Shown here: positions 1 to 9,876 of the stretch, piece by piece
Numbering within the stretch: position 1 is the first letter of the stretch
Layout of the letters: every line of letters begins with the position of its first letter
Source: Wenzhouxiangellaceae bacterium
Lineage (GTDB): Bacteria; Pseudomonadota; Gammaproteobacteria; Xanthomonadales; Wenzhouxiangellaceae
Direction of reading: 5' to 3'
DNA: 64,000 nt
NCBI GenBank assembly: GCA_028289455.1
Contig: JANQPN010000006.1
Coordinates: forward strand, 1 to 64,000
Translations under genes and position numbers: made by a program
The notes under the pieces: generated by a model
Seen by the model: only the letters and a program-made list of their open reading frames with translations
The model's database searches: none
What the model was told of the DNA's origin: nothing

Positions 1-2807
1 GCGGCAGTTATGACGCCGACGGAGAACGTCTGGCCTATATCGCGCATGGCTCGGGTTATAACGGCCTATTCGGTGGCACCGCCGGCTGGAAAGGCTATCG
101 CGGCGGAACTACTCCGGCTATCCGAGTGATGAATTTGGATCAGAACACTGCTATGACAATTCCGGGAGCAGGTGCTACCAACTTTAATCCATTCTGGCTG
201 GATGATCAGTTGTATTTTCTATCGGATCGGGAGCAGGAGAATTTCAATCTGTTTCATTACGACTTTGCCGACGGCAGTCTGACCAAAATAACCGGCGAGA
301 CTAACTGGGATATCCGCAGTGCGGCAGGATATGGCAACACCATTGTGTATGCTGCCGGGGGCATGTTGAAACAGATGAATGTCGACAGCGGCCAGGTGAC
401 CGAGCTGGCGATTTCCATCAATCCGGATTTGCCGCAATTACGGGTCCAATGGAAAGATGCAGGCCGTACCATTCAGGCTGCTGAATTATCGGCGACCGGA
501 AAGCGGGCATTGATCACCGCTCGAGGTGATGTATTTACCGTACCGGTCGATGATGGTTCAACCCGCAACCTGACCCGGACGCAGGGAGTTCGGGAATACG
601 GCGCTCTGTGGTCGCCGGATGGTGAACAGGTGGCATATATTGTTGAGTCACTTGACGGCCAGACACTGGTGCTGGCCGATCAGACTGGTAATGGTGACGT
701 CCGGCGTTTAGAACTGGGGCCGCATTTTTATCAACTGCTGGCATGGGGCGGGGGTGATGATCCGCGGATTGTATACCAGGATAACCACCTGGGGTTGCAT
801 TTCGTTGACCTGGATTCAGGCCGGCACCAGCAGCTTGCCACTAATACACGCCGGGATGCTTTCGAAGTGGATATTTCAGCAGATGGGAACTGGCTGGCAT
901 ATACGCTGGAACAACCCAATTATTACCGGCAGCTGATGTTGTATAACTTTTCCAGCGGTGAGCATACGCCAGTCAGCGAAAATACTGCAGATGTTGCAGC
1001 ACCGGCGTTTGGCCCGGAAGGCAAAATTTTGTACTTTGCAGCATCCACCAACTCCGGGCCGGTGCAGGTTGGGCTGAATATGACCAGTCAGGAACGGCCG
1101 TATCGTGCCGGTATATATGCCCTGGTACTGGCTGCGGAAGGAAAATCGCCTTTATTGACGGACAGCGGCGATGAGGAAGCGAAGGCTGAAGAAGAAGAAT
1201 CCGAAGATTCTGATGAAGATCAGGATGCTTCATCAGAAACACGTATAGATACTGAAGGTCTGTCTGATCGAATTGTTGGTCTACCGGTTGCCAGGCGTAA
1301 CTACGACAGCCTTGCGGTAGCTTCAGACGGTAAGCTTTATTATATCGACCGGGTACAGCCGGGTATCAGTGACGAGCCGCCGGGGGGCGGGCAAACTGCC
1401 AGCGAAAACCGGTTAATGCGCTTCGACTTCGAAGAGCAGGAAGATGAAAGCGTACTGACTGGAATCAACGGTTATACCATCAGTGCCGACGGTGAACTGT
1501 TGTTGATCAGCAAACCGGGCGGCAGCCTGGTTACTGCCAAAGTTGGTGACTCACTCAAACCGGAAGGGTTGAGTTTGAGCGGACTGAGAGTTCGCATTGA
1601 TCCACGGGTTGAATGGGCGCAGATTTTTGATGAAGCCTGGCGTATGGAGCTGGAGCACTTCTACGCAGACAACATGCATGGCCTGGACTGGCAGACAGTC
1701 TATGATAAATACCAGCCACTGGTGCAGCATCTGGGCCGGCGCGAAGATTTAAATACGTTGATTGTACAGATGATTGCAGAACTGCAGGCCGGGCATAATC
1801 GTGCCGGTGGCGGTGACGTATATTCTGAATCAGGATCCAACACAGGCCTGCTGGGCGCCAACCTGGTGATCAATAACGGCCGTTATCAGATTGCTAAAAT
1901 TTATACTGGAGAAGCCTGGAATACCTTCCTTGACGCACCTCTGGCAACACCCGGCAATGCCGCTGAAGAAGGCGAATATATTCTGTCGGTCAACGGTCAG
2001 GAACTGACTGATCAAGATAATATTTTTGCACTGCTGCAGAACACCCAGGGGCAGCAGGTCAGCCTGAGGGTCGGTCCCAATGCCAATGGCAGCCAGGCAA
2101 GAGATATCGTCGTTGAACCGATTTCCAACGAGTTCCTGCTCAGGTTGTGGTCATGGGTTGAAACCAACCGCCGGGCAGTGGACGCTGCCACCGATGGCAA
2201 AGTGGGTTATATCTATCTGCCCAACACTGCAGGCGCCGGTTACACATTCTTCAACCGGATGTTTTTCCAGCAGGTGGATAAAGAAGCTCTGATTATTGAT
2301 GAGCGCTCCAACGGTGGCGGACAGGCAGCCAACTATATAACCGAAATTCTCAGTCGGATTCATTTGTCAGGCTGGAAAGACCGTGATGGCTTGATATTCA
2401 ACACACCTGCGGGAGCACTGCATGGCCCTAAGGTGATGCTGATTGATCAGGATGCTGGTTCTGGTGGAGACTTCCTTCCTTATTCTTTCCGGCACATGGG
2501 CATCGGTAAGCTGATTGGAACACGCACATGGGGTGGTTTGATCGGTATAGCGTATAACCCCGCATTGATAGACGGTGGCTTCGTGACCGTCCCGTTTTTC
2601 CGGTTTTTTGATCCGGATGGAAACTGGACTATCGAGAATGAAGGCGTAGCGCCGGATATCGAAGTTGAACTGGATCCGATTGCCACCAACGCCGACAGGG
2701 ATACCCAGCTTGAACTGGCCATTGAAGATGTATTGGAGCAGCTGGAAAATTATCAGCAGCAGGTGCCGCAACAGGCACCGCCACTGCCTACAGAACTGGG
2801 CGAGTAA
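1..2807 (+). CDS. Tricorn-like S41 peptidase, 5' end outside window
   Basis: This is a large serine protease of the tricorn/S41 type, expected to cut peptides downstream of other proteases. The frame is already open at base 3, and the first in-window residues (WKGYRGG, TPAI) match the beta-propeller of tricorn homologues, so the gene begins before the window and the ATG at 126 is internal. Counting from that ATG: propeller repeats to about residue 340, an acidic linker (residues 348-366, mostly E and D), further propeller, a C1-like segment (about 500-570), a PDZ-like segment (about 580-670), and the S41 core. The core shows AGHN, a likely catalytic His region, and GSGGD with the likely nucleophilic Ser. 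The product is probably periplasmic, but the signal peptide cannot be seen. A strong hairpin follows the stop. Confidence 0.9.
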   Translation, partial: GSYDADGERLAYIAHGSGYNGLFGGTAGWKGYRGGTTPAIRVMNLDQNTAMTIPGAGATNFNPFWLDDQLYFLSDREQENFNLFHYDFADGSLTKITGETNWDIRSAAGYGNTIVYAAGGMLKQMNVDSGQVTELAISINPDLPQLRVQWKDAGRTIQAAELSATGKRALITARGDVFTVPVDDGSTRNLTRTQGVREYGALWSPDGEQVAYIVESLDGQTLVLADQTGNGDVRRLELGPHFYQLLAWGGGDDPRIVYQDNHLGLHFVDLDSGRHQQLATNTRRDAFEVDISADGNWLAYTLEQPNYYRQLMLYNFSSGEHTPVSENTADVAAPAFGPEGKILYFAASTNSGPVQVGLNMTSQERPYRAGIYALVLAAEGKSPLLTDSGDEEAKAEEEESEDSDEDQDASSETRIDTEGLSDRIVGLPVARRNYDSLAVASDGKLYYIDRVQPGISDEPPGGGQTASENRLMRFDFEEQEDESVLTGINGYTISADGELLLISKPGGSLVTAKVGDSLKPEGLSLSGLRVRIDPRVEWAQIFDEAWRMELEHFYADNMHGLDWQTVYDKYQPLVQHLGRREDLNTLIVQMIAELQAGHNRAGGGDVYSESGSNTGLLGANLVINNGRYQIAKIYTGEAWNTFLDAPLATPGNAAEEGEYILSVNGQELTDQDNIFALLQNTQGQQVSLRVGPNANGSQARDIVVEPISNEFLLRLWSWVETNRRAVDAATDGKVGYIYLPNTAGAGYTFFNRMFFQQVDKEALIIDERSNGGGQAANYITEILSRIHLSGWKDRDGLIFNTPAGALHGPKVMLIDQDAGSGGDFLPYSFRHMGIGKLIGTRTWGGLIGIAYNPALIDGGFVTVPFFRFFDPDGNWTIENEGVAPDIEVELDPIATNADRDTQLELAIEDVLEQLENYQQQVPQQAPPLPTELGE

Positions 2808-2817
2808 TCATCATTCA

Positions 2818-2839
2818 GGCTCCCGGCCAGCCGGGAGCC
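2818..2839 (+). terminator. Hairpin after the tricorn-like gene
   Basis: The inverted repeat GGCTCCCGG / CCGGGAGCC has a 4-base loop and lies 11 bases after the stop codon. There is only a weak T tract after it, so it may be a terminator or a processing or stability hairpin. Confidence 0.5.
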
Positions 2840-2861
2840 TTCACGTAAAAGGATCAAGTTG

Positions 2862-3869
2862 ATGGGCAAGTATAAGCGTCGCCATTTTCTGGCGCAGTCC
2901 GGCACATTATTTGCTGCCGGTTTACTGCATAGCGGGTTTTCATCGAAAGGTTATGCGCAGCCGGAGGCCGGCGAAGGATTCGGTGCTGTCATTGATAAGC
3001 AGCCGTTTGGGCGGTTACAGCAGGTTGGCGAAGGAGTTTGGGCAGTGGTATCAACACCACTAAATGCTCAGGGGGAATTTGCTCACGCGCAAACAGTTTG
3101 CAATGGTGGGTTTATCGCTGGCGAGGAGAAGGTCTTGGCGATTGATGCCTTTTTGCAGCCGGCCGGTGCTCACTGGATGGCGGAGCAGGCGAGGCAGCTG
3201 ACCGGTAAGCGTCCGACAGATGTGATCGTTACTCATTTTCATGCAGATCACAGCGGTGGGCTGGCCGGTTATCAGGTCGGCGATGAAGGGCCGGAAATCA
3301 TTGCGACTGAAACCACCCGCAAGCTTATTAATGAACGTTATGGCGAAGGACGGCCACAGGAAGATCAGCCGTTTGCACGGCCGGCTATCCGGGTGGTTGG
3401 GCCGACGCAGATCATGCTGGATGAAACCACTCCGGTGACTATGGATCTGGGTGGTCGCAGTGTCACCATTGATCCTTTGTCGGGTCATACGCCGAGTGAT
3501 CTGGCGATACATCTGGATGACTTGCCGATTATCTTTGCCGGTGATCTTGTCTGGAAAGGCCTGTTTCATAATTATGTTGATGCAATCCCATCTAAGCTAA
3601 GGACATCGGTAGAAAAATTACTCAAAGATCCACAGAAACTGATTATCACCGGCCATGGTGAAATCGGTATGGCCGGTGAGATGGGGAATTATCTGGAATT
3701 GCTGAATCTGGTGGAAGAGCGCGCCAAAGCTGCGCATGCCGCAGGACAGAGTCCAACAGAAGGAGCTGCAGCGTTTTCCGTGCCTGAGTCTTTGGGGGAA
3801 TGGCATTTATTTAGTCCGGCTTACTATGAAAGGGCCTTCAGTGCCTGGTATCGGGAATTGGATGCTTGA
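2862..3869 (+). CDS. Tat-exported metallo-beta-lactamase-fold hydrolase
   Basis: This is a zinc-dependent MBL-fold hydrolase of 335 residues; the substrate is unknown. The N-terminus carries a twin-arginine export signal (KRRHFLAQSG followed by a hydrophobic stretch and an AQ cleavage site), so it is probably folded in the cytoplasm and exported to the periplasm. The metal-binding signature THFHADHSGG is near residue 125, and later ligands are plausible in SGHTPSD, FAGDLVW and ITGHGE. I chose the ATG at 2862 rather than the in-frame TTG three bases upstream, because AAAAGGA lies 8-9 bases before it. The overall form resembles MBL proteins of quinoprotein-associated families, but no quinoprotein gene is nearby. 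Confidence 0.85.
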   Translation: MGKYKRRHFLAQSGTLFAAGLLHSGFSSKGYAQPEAGEGFGAVIDKQPFGRLQQVGEGVWAVVSTPLNAQGEFAHAQTVCNGGFIAGEEKVLAIDAFLQPAGAHWMAEQARQLTGKRPTDVIVTHFHADHSGGLAGYQVGDEGPEIIATETTRKLINERYGEGRPQEDQPFARPAIRVVGPTQIMLDETTPVTMDLGGRSVTIDPLSGHTPSDLAIHLDDLPIIFAGDLVWKGLFHNYVDAIPSKLRTSVEKLLKDPQKLIITGHGEIGMAGEMGNYLELLNLVEERAKAAHAAGQSPTEGAAAFSVPESLGEWHLFSPAYYERAFSAWYRELDA

Positions 3870-3920
3870 TTTTTTGAAAACCGATAGTGGAAAAATTATA
3901 AAAACAATCGAGAGGTGATT

Positions 3921-4478
3921 ATGACGCTGGGCTGGTTGCAAAAATCCGCAAATGGTTATCTTGTGCTGTTGATTTTTACCGGCTGGCTGCTGTATGCCCT
4001 GTGGTTGTTTAACGGTGGTCCATACGGAGCAGTCGCGGGTATCAGTGACGGGCCCCTACTGGAGGAGACTTTTGCTTACAGTCAGTCGTTGGCACAACAA
4101 AAACTGGAAGCACTTGGAGACCAGGGGCGCTCAACTTATCGACAGTTTCAGGTATTTGATGGTATCGGGGCAGTACTGATGGCGGCTGCATTTACCCTGG
4201 TGCTGGCATTTGTTTTTAAAAAGGGGCTATGGGCTTCACGAAGCTATATGCGTGTACTGATATTGATACCGGTGCTGGCCGGCCTGATGGAGCTGGCAGA
4301 AAACAGCCTGTTGTTTTCAATGGCCTCGAAGTTTCCAGGTGAAATTTCCATACTGGCTGCAGTTGGCGGCCCGATAACCAGTGCAAAACTGATTATCGGG
4401 TTTGCGTCAATGATCACAGTGGTTATATGTGTCGGTACATTCGGCATCAGTACACTGGTGTCACGCATCAGAAACTGA
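3921..4478 (+). CDS. Four-helix membrane protein, unknown function
   Basis: This is a 185-residue inner-membrane protein that I do not recognise. Four hydrophobic segments are visible (about residues 10-30, 70-90, 100-122 and 145-170), with a soluble loop between the first two that probably faces the periplasm. The ATG at 3921 is preferred to the in-frame GTG at 3915 because GAGAGG sits directly before it at good spacing. It lies 51 bases after the MBL gene and could be cotranscribed with it. Confidence 0.65.
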   Translation: MTLGWLQKSANGYLVLLIFTGWLLYALWLFNGGPYGAVAGISDGPLLEETFAYSQSLAQQKLEALGDQGRSTYRQFQVFDGIGAVLMAAAFTLVLAFVFKKGLWASRSYMRVLILIPVLAGLMELAENSLLFSMASKFPGEISILAAVGGPITSAKLIIGFASMITVVICVGTFGISTLVSRIRN

Positions 4479-4624
4479 CGACGTCAGTTGGAGTTCAGCA
4501 GCCCGTTCCTGCTGGTTGGCTATCGCCCGATCCAAGACATATAGCGCATTAACCTGAACAGCTCGCCAAGGCATGCCCAGGCGTGTTATTACTGTTGCCG
4601 AATTAAGAATAATCATGGTGTGTT

Positions 4625-5521
4625 ATGTGTTACAGATTGTTGTTGTTGCTCGCTGGATTGATCACAGCGCTAGCTGTCCAGGCTCAGGAGCCGTACACCA
4701 TAAAACCGATTACCATCGGTGAATCAATCAGTTTGCAGTCGAAAATTCTGGGAGAGGAGCGTGAAATCAACATTTGGGTCCCTCCCGGCCATGCAGACAG
4801 TGATAGGACTTACCCGGTTGTTTACCTGATAGACGGCGGTCTGCAGCAGGATTTTCATCACATCAGCGGGCTGGGGCAGCTAACTACGGTGAACGGTAAT
4901 TATCAGAACCTGATTATTGTCGGTATAGCAACGCAAAACCGGTTGATAGAACTGACGTTCCCGCCACAGGATGCCCGCTATATTGAACACCTGCCGCCAT
5001 CTGGAGGTGCTGCTGAATTCCGGCGATTCATCAGTGAGGAGGTCATCCCGCTGGTAGAAAGCAGATACCGCAGTGGTGAGCGGCGCACACTGATGGGTGA
5101 GTCACTTGCAGGCTTGTTTGTAGTGGACACTTTCCTGAGGCAGCCGGATTTGTTCACCGATTATATTGCAGTAAGTCCCAGCCTCTGGTGGGATGACAAA
5201 GCGCTGGCAGAGCAGGCTGAAGAATTGCTAGCTGCACATAACAACAAGCCGAGGAAGTTGTACCTCACCATGGCCAATGAAGGCGGCACCATGCAGAATG
5301 CACTCGATGCGATAATCGGTGTACTGGAAAATAAGGCACCGAAAAACCTGGAATGGCAGTATGTCGACCGCCGGGAAACTGAAACGCATGCGACGATTTA
5401 TCACGGCGCAGCACTGGATGCTCTGAGGACCCTGTTCGGGTTGCCGCCGTTTGAGTTTGATCCGGCTGTATTCTGGTATTTGTATGAAGGTGGTCAACCG
5501 CCTGCGAAGCAGCAGGGCTGA
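4625..5521 (+). CDS. Secreted alpha/beta-hydrolase, esterase D/IroE-like
   Basis: This 298-residue protein belongs to the putative-esterase branch of alpha/beta hydrolases (esterase D, Fes/IroE-like). The signal peptide MCYRLLLLLAGL... ends at about residue 21 (VQAQ), giving a periplasmic or secreted enzyme. The nucleophile elbow is GESLAG (Ser near residue 160), preceded by the YLIDGG strand typical of the family. The likely catalytic His is in ETHATIYHGA near residue 260. Family members hydrolyse siderophore esters, formylglutathione or acyl esters; nothing nearby indicates iron uptake, so the substrate is open. Confidence 0.8.
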   Translation: MCYRLLLLLAGLITALAVQAQEPYTIKPITIGESISLQSKILGEEREINIWVPPGHADSDRTYPVVYLIDGGLQQDFHHISGLGQLTTVNGNYQNLIIVGIATQNRLIELTFPPQDARYIEHLPPSGGAAEFRRFISEEVIPLVESRYRSGERRTLMGESLAGLFVVDTFLRQPDLFTDYIAVSPSLWWDDKALAEQAEELLAAHNNKPRKLYLTMANEGGTMQNALDAIIGVLENKAPKNLEWQYVDRRETETHATIYHGAALDALRTLFGLPPFEFDPAVFWYLYEGGQPPAKQQG

Positions 5522-5579
5522 AACTGAATTGATCGGGTAACTTTTGCAGGAGATCAATGCATAACCGGGAGTATCATCA

Positions 5580-6212
5580 ATGTCACGATTTATAAAGCTG
5601 CTTTGGGCAATCAGTCTGCCGGGTGCTTTTGTTTTGGCAGGAGTCGGCATGCTGTGGCTGTATACCACGTTGAATCCGGAAATGCGTTTTTATGAACGTC
5701 TGCTCGCATATGAAGCCGCCTGGAATGGTTCACATATCGTATTGTTGGCAAGTGCGGTACTGCTGGTGCCGGCAGCCCTGGCAATATGGTCGCTGATAAG
5801 CGGCAGCAGGGGTGCGCAGGTGCTGGCTGGTATCGGTCTGTTGCCGGCAGTGGTTGCGCCGTTTTTTCTGGCAGGGCAATACGCTATCGATTTTGTCATG
5901 CCGCTGGTGGCAAAAACCGGGGAAGCTGCGTATCCGGTACATGCCGGTTTGTTCGAAACACCTCTGATCAATACCTTATTTTATGGACTGCCTGATCTGG
6001 GCTTTATCGGATTTATGTTGTTAACAGCTGGTCTTGTATGGTGTGGTTCGGTAACCAGAATCAACGCGGTGGCTCTGGGTATTTGCTGGCTGGCAATAAT
6101 TATTGGTAATGTGGTGGATATTCCTCTGTTGGCCAGGCCGGCATTGATTGCCCTGGGATTTGCTTATATTCCGGCAGCTAAAAAATTGTTATCTGAAACA
6201 ACGGCAGGTTGA
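5580..6212 (+). CDS. Multi-pass membrane protein, unknown function
   Basis: This is a 210-residue protein with about six hydrophobic segments and short polar loops. I do not recognise the family. It ends four bases inside the possible TTG start (6209) of the next gene, which suggests one transcript with the FAD oxidoreductase. Confidence 0.6.
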   Translation: MSRFIKLLWAISLPGAFVLAGVGMLWLYTTLNPEMRFYERLLAYEAAWNGSHIVLLASAVLLVPAALAIWSLISGSRGAQVLAGIGLLPAVVAPFFLAGQYAIDFVMPLVAKTGEAAYPVHAGLFETPLINTLFYGLPDLGFIGFMLLTAGLVWCGSVTRINAVALGICWLAIIIGNVVDIPLLARPALIALGFAYIPAAKKLLSETTAG

Positions 6213-6232
6213 GTTTTATCAGTACCGGTAAC

Positions 6233-7351
6233 ATGGAAGTCACCACAGATACGGTCATCATCGGTGCAGGAATTGCCGGCGCGTCGCTGGCTTATCAGCT
6301 TGCCGACAGGCGGGATGTAGTCGTGCTGGAAAAAGAAGCCCATGCCGGCTACCACAGTACCGGCCGATCGGCCGCATTGTTTTCACAGCATTACGGCAAT
6401 CAGACGGTCCGTACACTCAGCACAGTCAGCGGTGGATTTTATCGATCACCACCACCGGGGTTTGCCGATTACCCGATACTGGCCGAACGTGGCGTGCTGA
6501 CCATTGGCGGGCTGACAGATCAGGCTGCAGTTACCCAGGCTGCCTCACAACAAGGTTTTGAGTTGTTGGATGTGCAGCAGTGCCGGGCACTGGTGCCGAT
6601 ACTGAATACCGAAAAAATCTGTGGTGGGTTTCTCGACCCGACTGCGTTTGATGTCGATGTGGATGTGCTGTTACAGGGTTATTTGTCAGGTGCACGTGAA
6701 CGCGGCGCACAAATTCTGATGAATCATGGCGTGGTTGATATCCGCCGTATAAATAATGGCTGGGTGCTGAGGACCAATGCGGCGACATTAACAGCGAAAG
6801 TGATAGTCAATGCAGCCGGTGCATGGGCAGATTGTATTGCCGGGCAGGCCGGAGTAATGCCTATCGGTCTGCGTCCACTGCGCCGCAGTGCCGCGATTAT
6901 TGATTCTCCGGCTGGCGATTCTGAAAGCTGGCCGGTGCTGCTGGATGTACACGAACGCTTTTATCTGAAGCCTGATGCCGGAAAACTGCTGATATCGCCA
7001 GCCGATGAAACCGAAATGACACCATCGGATGTCTATGCGGAGGATATTGATATTGCCGTTGCCATAGACCGGGTTCAGCAGGTAGCAGAATTACCGGTGC
7101 ATAACGTGCATCACAGCTGGGCGGGTCTGCGCTCATTTGTAAGCGACCGGTCTCTGGTGATTGGCTGGGCAGAAGATACGGAGGGGTTTTTCTGGCTGGC
7201 GGGCCAAGGTGGCTATGGTGTGCAGACGGCTTCGGCTGCAGCCGGTGCGGCAACCTCACTGCTGACTGACAATTGTTTGCCACAGGAGTTGATTGCAGCA
7301 GGATTGTCTGAATGCGAGCTTTCCCCTAAGCGGCTGAACAGCAACACTTAA
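6233..7351 (+). CDS. FAD-dependent oxidoreductase, DAO family
   Basis: This is a flavin-dependent amine or amino-acid oxidase/dehydrogenase of the DAO (glycine oxidase/sarcosine oxidase) family, about 372 residues. The Rossmann FAD motif VIIGAGIAGAS is at the N-terminus, followed by VLEKE for the ribose contact and STGRSAA typical of DAO proteins. The C-terminal FAD-binding region is seen in GQGGYGVQTA. The ATG at 6233 gives a normal start just before the Rossmann fold. An in-frame TTG at 6209 overlaps the previous stop and would add eight residues. The substrate cannot be read from sequence. The gene converges on, and overlaps by four bases, the AraC gene on the other strand. Confidence 0.85.
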   Translation: MEVTTDTVIIGAGIAGASLAYQLADRRDVVVLEKEAHAGYHSTGRSAALFSQHYGNQTVRTLSTVSGGFYRSPPPGFADYPILAERGVLTIGGLTDQAAVTQAASQQGFELLDVQQCRALVPILNTEKICGGFLDPTAFDVDVDVLLQGYLSGARERGAQILMNHGVVDIRRINNGWVLRTNAATLTAKVIVNAAGAWADCIAGQAGVMPIGLRPLRRSAAIIDSPAGDSESWPVLLDVHERFYLKPDAGKLLISPADETEMTPSDVYAEDIDIAVAIDRVQQVAELPVHNVHHSWAGLRSFVSDRSLVIGWAEDTEGFFWLAGQGGYGVQTASAAAGAATSLLTDNCLPQELIAAGLSECELSPKRLNSNT

Positions 7352-8535
7352 ACAGCTTCACGTTCCCGGGTATGGATAAACTGTGCCGGTGTCATGCCGG
7401 TATGTTTTTTGAATATGCGGTAAAAAGAAGATTGGCTTTTGAAGCCGGTTTCCAGAGCAATCGCCAAAATGGTCTCGCGCTGATTGTCCACGCGGAACCG
7501 GCTTAGCCGCTGCTTGGCTGCTGCGATCCTGTGTTTGTTGATCAAATCATAAAATGAAGTAGCCATTACACGGTTGATCAGCTCGGAAAGCTTATGTGTG
7601 CTGGTATCCAGCCGGCTGGCCAGATCGAACAGGCGCAGATCATCACGCAGATAAGGGCGTTCGGTTTCAATAAGTGCTTCCAGTCTGGTTTGCAGATATA
7701 CCGCTTCGTCTTCTGAAATGTTGCTGAGCTCCTGATCAGCCGGGTGCTCGGCTACCAGTCTGGGCACTTCCGGCGGCAGAATGACCTGCTGAATCAGGGC
7801 TATGGCCTGCTGGCGTATGGCGGCTCGCAATCCGAAATAGGCAATCAGATATATAAACAGAGCGGTTGCCAATACCGAAACAACCGACAGCCAGGTAGCA
7901 GTTTTGCCTATGACCAACAGGCAGAAGGTTACCAGGCCCTCGACAGCAAGATACACGCAGAACCATTTCACCAGTAACTGAACATCCTCTACATAAGTGA
8001 TTTCACTACTGGAGGCAGTAGCTTTAAACGCCTGAGAATGTGCCCGTAACCTTCTAGTGGTGAGAAACACATAGATGACAGTCTGTAGGGTATACAGTAC
8101 ATAGGTGGCGGGTATCAGCATTTGCAGATAGCTGCTGACCGGCTGTGTTGCAGCAGTGCCAAGCTTAACTTCCGTTGGCAGCAAATAATAAGGCAGGTAG
8201 GCCAGTGCCATCACCATCGGCAGGCATAAGTGCAGCAGTATGGTCGGCCGATGTTGTTCTGGATCGGTAATGCGCTGGAAAAACAGGTAGATGGTCGGGC
8301 CAATGGTGAACCACAGCGGCATGCTGAGCAGCAGATAGCCGCTCCAATAACGGAACAGCTGTGATGCGCTGGCAGCATACTCCAGCAGGATCAGTGAGAT
8401 CGCAATAACTGTTCCCAGCAGCCAGCGTACTCCAGGAACCTGGCCGACACCTCCCAGCGCCAGGACACCGGCCAGAACCCAGCCATGGGTGGCAACCAAT
8501 GCATATACAAAGCTCAAAGGCGTCAGCAATCTCAA
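7348..8535 (-). CDS. Membrane-anchored AraC-family transcription regulator
   Basis: This 395-residue protein has an N-terminal half with about six to seven hydrophobic segments (to about residue 240) and a C-terminal AraC/XylS DNA-binding domain (about 290-390). The second helix-turn-helix shows the familiar ETGFKSQSSFYRIFKKHTGMTP pattern, given here in part. Such proteins sense a signal at the membrane and bind DNA directly. The target is unknown. The gene is divergent from the phosphatase gene at 8706, and 170 bases of shared upstream DNA make that gene a possible target. Confidence 0.85.
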   Translation of the reverse strand: MRLLTPLSFVYALVATHGWVLAGVLALGGVGQVPGVRWLLGTVIAISLILLEYAASASQLFRYWSGYLLLSMPLWFTIGPTIYLFFQRITDPEQHRPTILLHLCLPMVMALAYLPYYLLPTEVKLGTAATQPVSSYLQMLIPATYVLYTLQTVIYVFLTTRRLRAHSQAFKATASSSEITYVEDVQLLVKWFCVYLAVEGLVTFCLLVIGKTATWLSVVSVLATALFIYLIAYFGLRAAIRQQAIALIQQVILPPEVPRLVAEHPADQELSNISEDEAVYLQTRLEALIETERPYLRDDLRLFDLASRLDTSTHKLSELINRVMATSFYDLINKHRIAAAKQRLSRFRVDNQRETILAIALETGFKSQSSFYRIFKKHTGMTPAQFIHTREREAV

Positions 8536-8705
8536 TTCCAGGCCGGTCAGCAGTCATTATTATAGGCTGCTGAGCTGTTCTCAGCGCCTCCCATTCGACC
8601 GATTGATACTGGTAAAGCAGGGTTTTTATTCACTTTCGGCGGAGTGGGAGGCAATCTGCCGGCGTGCCTGCCAGATTAGAACCTGATTACACCGCAGGAA
8701 TTGAA

Positions 8706-9863
8706 ATGCGAACAACAATACTATGGCTCGCGATCTGCTTATGTTTACCGCTAAAGGCAGCTGAAGTCTATTTGTTTCGGCACGCTGAGACGGAATCAGC
8801 CACAGTGACCGACCCAGGCCTTTCCCGCCAAGGGCAACAGCGTGCGCAATGGCTGGCTGAATATCTGCTGGAAAGAAACCCCGACCAGCTGCATTCAACC
8901 GACACCAAACGTACTCAACAGACAATCCAGCCTCTGCATCAGCAGACCGGTTTACAGGTGCAGCACTATGAACCCACAGATCTGAGTGGGCTTATTGAAA
9001 AGATCCGTGCTGGCGGCACGCATGTAATCGCCAGCCATAGAGGCGCAATCATGCAGTTGATTCATTTGCTGGGGGGGGATCCTGGGCTGGATATTGATGA
9101 ATCTGAATACGACCGGTTGTATCACCTGACAGTAAACGATGAGAGCATGCAGGTTTACTTATCCAGTTCTGAACCGGCGCATCCGGTCATTTCGCCAAAG
9201 GCTTTTCCATTGGACCCTGCCGGCATTGCGGTAGGGCAGTTTCGTTATCAGATGCTGCTTCAGGGGCAGCCGGCCGGTGAGGCTGTGTGGAATTATGCAA
9301 AAGATTCGGAACGGATTTATTTGCGGGAAACCACAACCCTTGAGAGATTCAACACCGAGGCAACCATCAGTGTTGATCTGGATGCTGATCTGGAGACGGG
9401 GCGAATGACTTTCAGTGGAACATTTTTTGGATCCGATACGGATATTCAGGTTGCCTGGGAAGATGGAAAGGTTAATGGACACAGTAGCATTCCCCGCCAG
9501 CCATACCGCACTCAGGCACGCATTGAAGTGGATGACGAATGGCCTGCCGGCACCATGGAACGCAGTGCAGCATTAATGCTTGCGCATGCGTTGAAAATTC
9601 CACAGCAGGGGCAGCCCTATGCGTTTCGCTGGTACAACAGCTACGACTCGACCATAAGAAATATTCAGGTGGACAACCTGGGCACAACATTTCTTGAAGG
9701 ACAAGGCGGCGAAAAAACCGAGGTGCTGCAGCTGCGCCTGTTGGGAGGTGCACCATCGCAGATTTTTTACCTGAGCATGGAAATTCCCAGGCAGGTGCTG
9801 AGGATAGACGTAATTAATGCACCGTGGCGCTATCAGCTGATTGAATCCACATTGCAACCATAA
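8706..9863 (+). CDS. Secreted histidine phosphatase fused to a DUF3108-like domain
   Basis: This 385-residue protein has a signal peptide (MRTTILWLAICL... to KAAE) and two domains. Residues about 18-150 form a histidine-phosphatase (phosphoglycerate-mutase-like) domain with the RHG-type motif FRHAET and a second catalytic-His region ASHRGAI. Residues about 170-385 form a beta-rich domain that resembles DUF3108-type periplasmic proteins (QFRYQMLLQGQPAGEAVW). The start at 8706 is chosen because it begins the signal peptide; an upstream in-frame start at 8664 would bury it. The following gene (9877) lies 13 bases away and begins with the same MRTT sequence. Confidence 0.75.
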   Translation: MRTTILWLAICLCLPLKAAEVYLFRHAETESATVTDPGLSRQGQQRAQWLAEYLLERNPDQLHSTDTKRTQQTIQPLHQQTGLQVQHYEPTDLSGLIEKIRAGGTHVIASHRGAIMQLIHLLGGDPGLDIDESEYDRLYHLTVNDESMQVYLSSSEPAHPVISPKAFPLDPAGIAVGQFRYQMLLQGQPAGEAVWNYAKDSERIYLRETTTLERFNTEATISVDLDADLETGRMTFSGTFFGSDTDIQVAWEDGKVNGHSSIPRQPYRTQARIEVDDEWPAGTMERSAALMLAHALKIPQQGQPYAFRWYNSYDSTIRNIQVDNLGTTFLEGQGGEKTEVLQLRLLGGAPSQIFYLSMEIPRQVLRIDVINAPWRYQLIESTLQP

Positions 9864-9876
9864 AATGGAGCACGAC

